From NCBI GenBank assembly GCA_958298945.1, contig OY282607.1, forward strand, positions 90,837,270-90,901,269: a stretch of 64,000 nt of DNA. Reading direction: 5' to 3'. The notes below the pieces were generated by a model that was not told the DNA's origin, did not search any database, and worked only from the letters and a program-made list of their open reading frames with translations. Numbering within the stretch: position 1 is the first letter of the stretch; each line of letters opens with the position of its first letter. The stretch is from Atherix ibis (Eukaryota > Arthropoda > Insecta > Diptera > Athericidae). The translations under genes were made by a program, and so were the position numbers. This document shows, piece by piece, positions 58,970 through 64,000 of the stretch.

Positions 58970-60330
58970 AAAAATAGGAAAAAAGCCGAAAGTTATTTCC
59001 CAAATAAATTACGAAATGCTAAACATACCGCAGGTTCTAAGAGATGTTGCTGTTAACTAAATTTTAATTCTATTTAATGACACTTTCGATGGTCGTTTTA
59101 GTAGAAAAAAAGGCGCTCATAATTAATTACTACAAGTTCTAAGAGATGTCGCTGTTAACTAAATTTTAATTCTATTTAATGACACTTTCGATGGTAGTTT
59201 TAGTAGAATAAAAAGGCGCTTATAATTTAATTACTGCAGGTGCTAAGAGATGTCGCTGTTAACTAAATTTTAATTCTATTTAATGACACACTTTCGATGG
59301 TAGTTTGAGTAGAAAAAAAAGACGCTAATAATTTAATTACTGCAGGATTTAGTAGATGGCGCTAGTAACTAAATTTTCCATTCTTTCGATAGCAATTGCC
59401 TTTTTGCTTTTGCGCTGACTTTCGAACTCAATTAATCAATCCCAAATCAGTTGTTGAGCTTAAGGAATTGTGTTTGTTGTGCAGTGGAGTCCCTGGACAA
59501 TGCCCCCAACCATGGAACTGAGAATGTTCAGATGTACGACAATCACTTTGGGACTGTCAAAGATTGCGCTTATAATTTAATTACTGCAGGGATTTAATAG
59601 ATGGCGCTAGTAATGACATTTTTTTCATTTTTTCAAAAAGGTAGTTTTTATTAAATATTCAATTTACTGCGTATTATAATAAAAATCGGTGATAATTAAT
59701 TTTTTATTCAAGTTAATGACACTTTCGATAGTAGTTTTAGTAGAAAAAAAGGCGGTAATAATTTAATTACTGCAGGTTCTAAGAGATAGCGCTAGTAATG
59801 AAATTTTTATTTAATTTAATGACACTTTCGATAGTAGTTTAGTAGGAAAAAAAAGACGCTAATAATTTAATTACTGCCGGATTTAGTAGATGGCGCTAGA
59901 AACTAAATTTTCCATTCTTTCGATAGCAATTGGCTTCTTGCTTTTGCCGTCACCTTCGAACGCAATTAGTCAATCGGAAAGCGGTTGTTAGGTTTAAGGA
60001 ACTGTGTGTGTTTTGCAGTGGGGTTAGTGGGCCCCCCAACTATACAACTGAGAATGTTCCTATGTGCCACGATCATTTTGGGACTGTCAAAGATGGCGCT
60101 AATAATTTAATTACAGCAGAATATAATAGATGGCGCTAGTATTCCAATTAATTTTTTTTCAAAAGGTAGTTTTTATCAAAATTTTCAGTTTACTACGTAT
60201 TACAATATGAATCGCTGTTAAACAAAAATTTTGTTCAATTTATTGATACATTTGGTGATAGTAATAATAAAATGCTTCGGTAAAATTTCTAAAAGATGGC
60301 ACTAAAGTAGTTAAATTTTTATTTTTTCAA
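58970..60330. repeat. ~104-bp repeat in a 534-bp higher-order unit, AGATGGCGCTAG core (array H)
   Basis: Units are marked by TTTAATTACTGCAGG and AGATGTCGCTG or AGATGGCGCTAGTAACTAA. Marker positions are about 59028, 59129, 59232, 59338, 59581, 59768, 59872, 60111 and 60285. The first three spacings are about 103. From 59232 the pattern 106-243-187 is followed by 104-239-174, so a block of about 534 bases is repeated twice. The long spacer in each block (59398-59575 and 59932-60095) contains similar sequence, including AAGGAATTGTGT, TGCAGTGG, ACTGAGAATGTTC and CACTTTGGGACTGTCAAAGA. Confidence 0.9.
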
Positions 60331-60474
60331 TAGAATAACAGCGGTTTTAATTCCCATTAAGGCTGATTGTTCTTTACAATTTAATAAAACGATTTATATG
60401 TGTTAGGTAGGGCTGATATCTTTATTGCATATTAAAGTACATTTGAACACGATTATTAACTGGAGAAAAAAAAC

Positions 60475-61130
60475 ATATCGTTCATATGGCCGCCATGGGT
60501 TTATTTTTTTGCACTAAGTTTCCGAGAGTTCTATTTTTGGGTAACTCTTCCGCATAAATGGGGCTGAATCTTATCGATGGTTTGAAGGATGTTTTTCGTA
60601 AGCTTGGAAAGTTCAGTCGGTTTGTTGGCATAGACCATTGATTTAACCTGGTCTCATAAAAAAGGGTATAATTTTGGTGGCCAGTTGACATTGGCATGAT
60701 GTCTTTGTTCGCAATAAGTCCCTTTTTTCAACTGCTGCATGGCGAATAACACCGTTCTCTTGGATTCAGGAATTATCCAAGTCCATATTGTCCAGTTAAG
60801 GAGACCAAAAAAAACCTGTTATCACCGCTCAATACCTTTCGCCATTGGCAGTTAGTATTACGAAAGCCAACTAAAAGTCAATTTTCTGGATGCAAAAGAA
60901 GTTAGTATTACAGCACCTGTTGTAATTACATTTAGTCCCAAATCTGGCAATTTTGCTTGTTTACGTAATCATTCAACCAAAAATGCAATTTGTCGCTGTA
61001 GATAATTTTTTTTAGACAAATTTGGGATCTGTCAACAACTGCGCCATGATTAAATTGCGCCTTTACCAAGACACAAACGTACAAAAATGACAGCGCTATC
61101 ATTTGAAACGTCAAAGTAATGGGCTATCAA
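60475..61130 (-). pseudogene. Tc1/mariner-superfamily transposase, catalytic core and C-terminus, broken
   Basis: On the minus strand from 61114, ICLKKIIYSDKLHFWLND and YVNKQNCQIWD mark the first catalytic block (SD kept). Traces of LHPEKLTF and a NGERY-like segment follow, then ITGFFW, LDNMDLD and a decayed second block. QLATKI replaces NWPPRS. VYANKPTELSKL-like sequence and IDKIQPHLCGRVTQKIELS precede a C-terminus resembling NPWRPYER at about 60480. Multiple stops and frame changes are present. Upstream, the GATAGCGCTGTCATTTTTG stretch near 61090 replaces the usual leader. A reading MATEKLFFELLQNGRPY near 61300-61250 may be part of the 5' region, but I am unsure. Confidence 0.85.
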
Positions 61131-62835
61131 AATTCGAATGAATAAATAAGCACCGATATAATTTTAGTTGTAAATTAAATTTTATTTAATATTATTAAAA
61201 AAAAAAATATATCCAGATTGACAGAAAATGTCTTCGTTGGTCCTTAGTATGGGCGGCCATTTTGTAGCAATTCAAAAAAGAGCTTTTCGGTAGCCATTTT
61301 TCTTTCTTGATTTTTTTTTTCAATTTTCCTATTTTTTAGAAAAACCAGTAATAAAAAAAAAGTTGAGTCAATACTTTTCTAATAATTTTCTGATTATTAA
61401 AAGAATCGACAATTTTTAAATAATAATTCTGTTAAGTCATATTCAACGTGGTCTCCTTTGGATAAATTATTTTCCGACTGAAATTTCGTAGAAAAAATTT
61501 AACAAAATTTTAACATTTTAACTAATGATACAATTTTAGTTTTTCTTTTACACAAACTTGAATAAATTTTTCGATATTCAAGTGTTAATATAAATGCGGC
61601 AACATTTCTATTGAGTACATGTTATAAATGTTTAGCACGTTGTTACTTTAGCGTTTATTTACTTTGGCTCATTTCTATATAAATTTTCTAATTTATAGCT
61701 AATTGATTAGCATTAAAGTGATAATTACCTGAACACATTTGCCAACAACCCCCTCAACAACAACAAAAAAAACAAAAACAAAAACCAAACCAACAATTTG
61801 AAAATATATACAAAAATGATCTTGAATATCTCTTTTTATTATTACTTTACACAGTAGAATCTAGTTTATACAAAAAGATTATATAGATCACAAGACGAAA
61901 TCTATTTGTACATCTAATAAAACGCAAATGTGTATTTAGTATGTTTGTTTTTGTTTGTATTAAAAGAGAAAAAGGAAAACCCAAATTTTTGTAGAAAGTA
62001 ATCTATTGACGGAAAAGGAATTTTTGTTTATTTAACTGCTTGTACCCAATTTGTATTTCTCAATAAAACACAATACAATAAAAACAAATGCTATTAACAC
62101 CAATATTAATAGGAATATAAAAAGTAAATAAAATAGCCAAACATGTTATCGAGCAAATATTATCGTAACATTAATTTGAACACACGCTTATTTTGTTGGA
62201 TAAACTAAACTAAACAGAAAATCGAAAACCACTGAGAAAAGTACAAGTTTAGATAGACAAATTTTTCTATATAATAATTTTATCTTATCGATTAGATTGT
62301 GCATTTGCAGATTGGTTAAATAGAAAAGAATAAAATTATTTTGTTACAATTAAGGAATAGAGAAAAAATTGAAAAAGTTTTAGTTTTAAATTCGGCCACA
62401 GTGTGGCGCTTCAGTCGTTTATAAAAACTACTAATTTAAGAAAATCTTCTCATTAAAACTGTTGCTCTTCTGAAATTTGCATTTTTCAAATAATTTTTTT
62501 AAAATGTTTAAATAATTAAATTGGTTATAAAAATTTGAAAGGAAATGCTAGAAATTTAATCACAAAGAAATCGTTTTGAAGATTGGCCACTATGCGGCGC
62601 TAAAATTCACCCGGTCGGATATGAAAATTGTTATTGCTGCGAAAAGAAAATTATTTACACTTTTTTACTAGTTTTTACAAAAATTTTATTATCTGATAAA
62701 AATATGTTGTTTTTTTTTATTAAATATGTAATTTTTCACATTGAAAATTTTGGGCTATCCAATTTGTGCTTCCGGAAAGTTAAGTAAAATGAAAACATTT
62801 TTCAAATTTAAATTTAAATAATTTTTTCATTTAAT
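61131..62835. other. AT-rich sequence, two GGCGCT units, no supported gene
   Basis: Apart from two similar stretches about 195 bases apart (GGCCACAGTGTGGCGCTTCA at 62395 and TTGGCCACTATGCGGCGCTA at 62583), I see only AT-rich sequence and short A runs. Confidence 0.5.
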
Positions 62836-62839
62836 TATA

Positions 62840-63705
62840 TTGCATAGACATTGCCATTATTAATAAATTATAATATATCATTAATATGACAGTTACAAAA
62901 CTCCTGGCAGGACTATTTCTGTTTTGAGGTAATTTTTGTTGATGACTTTCAGACTGTAATTCGGCCATTACTTGACGAAAATTGGTTGTTAAATGCTCTA
63001 AAATCTAAGGATTGTCTACGTTATCATAATCAATTTTTTAACTATACAAAAAAAAAGTACAACCGTTACAAATTGTACGATTTTGGATGCTAATTAAATA
63101 TCACAAAATCTCTAAATTACAGAGAGGCCTGGGAACTTTTCACGCAATAATACCAAAAATTTATCATATTGTGTGTCTTGTGGCATCGTTTTATTAAAAC
63201 CACATATAAGCTAGTTTAAAATTTTCAAATTGAGCCCAAAATTGTCACTTAGCATAGGCGTATGACTGTTAGAATTAATGGTAACTATTTCGCCAAAAAA
63301 AATACGGTTTCTTCATATCTTTATACTAAAATTAACACTAGATAGTCACATTTGCCTGATTTGAGCCCAATTTTTGTCCATAGTCACTTGTGGGTTTTTA
63401 GAGCCCCATTTATGGCAATTTTTCATTATGACTTATCCCCAGAGCGAAAAATGACCCTCTTTACTAAAGGGTAAAATTTAACGTGACATAAAAATCACGT
63501 TTTTGTAGAAAGTTTTTTCAATTTTACCGGTTTTTTTTTATGGTTATTAAAAGATCGAAAATGTAAAATGGCGGCATTTAGACTAATCAAGCGTCACCTT
63601 GAATGGTATATTTATGTGAAATCTATTAAATTGACAAGCCCGTACTCTCCGAACCATCAAATGGATAATCTGTTGTTGTAATGTGTCGATAATGCAGTGT
63701 AATTA
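62840..63705 (-). mobile_element. Most complete decayed copy of the transposon family: leader to C-terminus
   Basis: On the minus strand, ACACTGCATTATCGACACAT starts at about 63702, then GGTTCGGAGAGTACG and a weak CTTGTCAATTTAA version of the palindrome. Coding traces follow. AHFSLWG lies near 63455 (first block; the catalytic Asp is lost in the decayed GGTC context), then GALKTHK or WGSKNPQVTMD, YEETVFF, and MWF with NDATRHT-like bases near 63215-63190. LLREKFPGLSVI lies near 63155, and FCDI with SKIVQF near 63105-63070 replaces FGDVNWPPRSCDL. NCHINDIL near 62890 resembles the HLNDIIF end. Beyond the stop, GGCAATGTCTATGCAAT matches the 3' flank of the copy at 19255-21060. All frames are broken. 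Confidence 0.78.
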
Positions 63706-64000
63706 CACCAAATATTTTTATGATGTAGAAAAAATTTTTTTTTTTTTAATAAATTAACACTTATGATTCTCTTTTTATTAAAAAATATTTTTAGTATATT
63801 TTTAAATAAAATAAAATTAATTGAAAACAAGAAAAAAATTACGTTTTTTCGCAAAAAATATAATCACTTTGTCCTTGCCTTGTAGAGTTTATAAAAAAAA
63901 AAACGAAATAATTGAATTAGTTAATTTTCGAAATAGACCTAGAAAATATTCTCCCAAAAAAAACTACATACAAAATAAAAAATTCCAACACAAAAGTAAG
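63706..64000. other. AT-rich sequence to the window edge, nothing recognised
   Basis: A and T runs only; no motif or usable frame is seen. Confidence 0.5.

Overview
The window reads as eukaryotic, repeat-rich, very AT-rich DNA, most likely from an arthropod and probably an insect. The evidence is decayed mariner and Tc1/mariner-type transposases, two decayed I/Jockey/R1-type non-LTR retrotransposons, long degenerate minisatellite arrays, no dense operon-like coding, and no rRNA, tRNA or CRISPR that I can recognise. I found no complete, intact host gene. The best host-gene candidate is a short terminal exon on the minus strand (24038-24230). A second, weaker exon-like island lies at 57734-57842. 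The window could be intronic or intergenic DNA around genes with long introns, but that is inference.

Layout. 1-1600: array of a ~72-bp unit carrying GCGCCATCTTTTG. 4370-6090: ~250-300-bp units carrying TAGATGGCGCTAG. 8300-8960: low-complexity array butting against a 3'-truncated mariner pseudogene (8960-9500, minus). 11800-13420: two remnants of one Tc1/mariner-superfamily transposase family (plus). 15993-16490: another remnant (minus), whose terminal motif is still visible. 16839-17494: a mariner fragment bracketed by ~170-bp direct repeats. 19255-21060: a composite transposon remnant containing a ~522-bp duplication and a 165-bp tandem array made of transposase coding sequence. 24038-26760: candidate exon plus a satellite whose units look like decayed copies of that exon and its splice acceptor. 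27000-27850: non-LTR retrotransposon remnant. 31490-33800: transposase piece, satellite block with CCGCTAGGTGGC cores, another transposon. 35060-37500: short degenerate AT repeats. 39890-41160: second block of the same satellite. 42220-45390: TTTGGGAC-type array. 47330-49280: ~30-bp AAACTGCTATAATTTTT array. 52150-54060: second non-LTR retrotransposon (RT and RNase H). 55200-56230: ~120-190-bp array. 56510-57100: transposon remnant. 58970-60330: ~104-bp repeat organised into a 534-bp higher-order repeat. 60475-61130 and 62840-63705: two more transposase remnants (minus).

How the parts relate. At least eight fragments belong to one transposase family (motifs SDEAHF, NKQNC, MWFQQ, CHTAR, PPRSCDLTPLD, HLNDIIF). 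They share a non-coding leader with ACTGCATTATCGACAC and a GACAGCTGTC palindrome. Several satellites appear to grow out of, or abut, such elements. Four repeat families that otherwise look unrelated share an AGATGGCGC or CTAGGTGGC core. This resembles the insect CTCF consensus, or for the first array the YY1/Pho consensus. That shared core and the exon-derived satellite are the two observations I would follow first.
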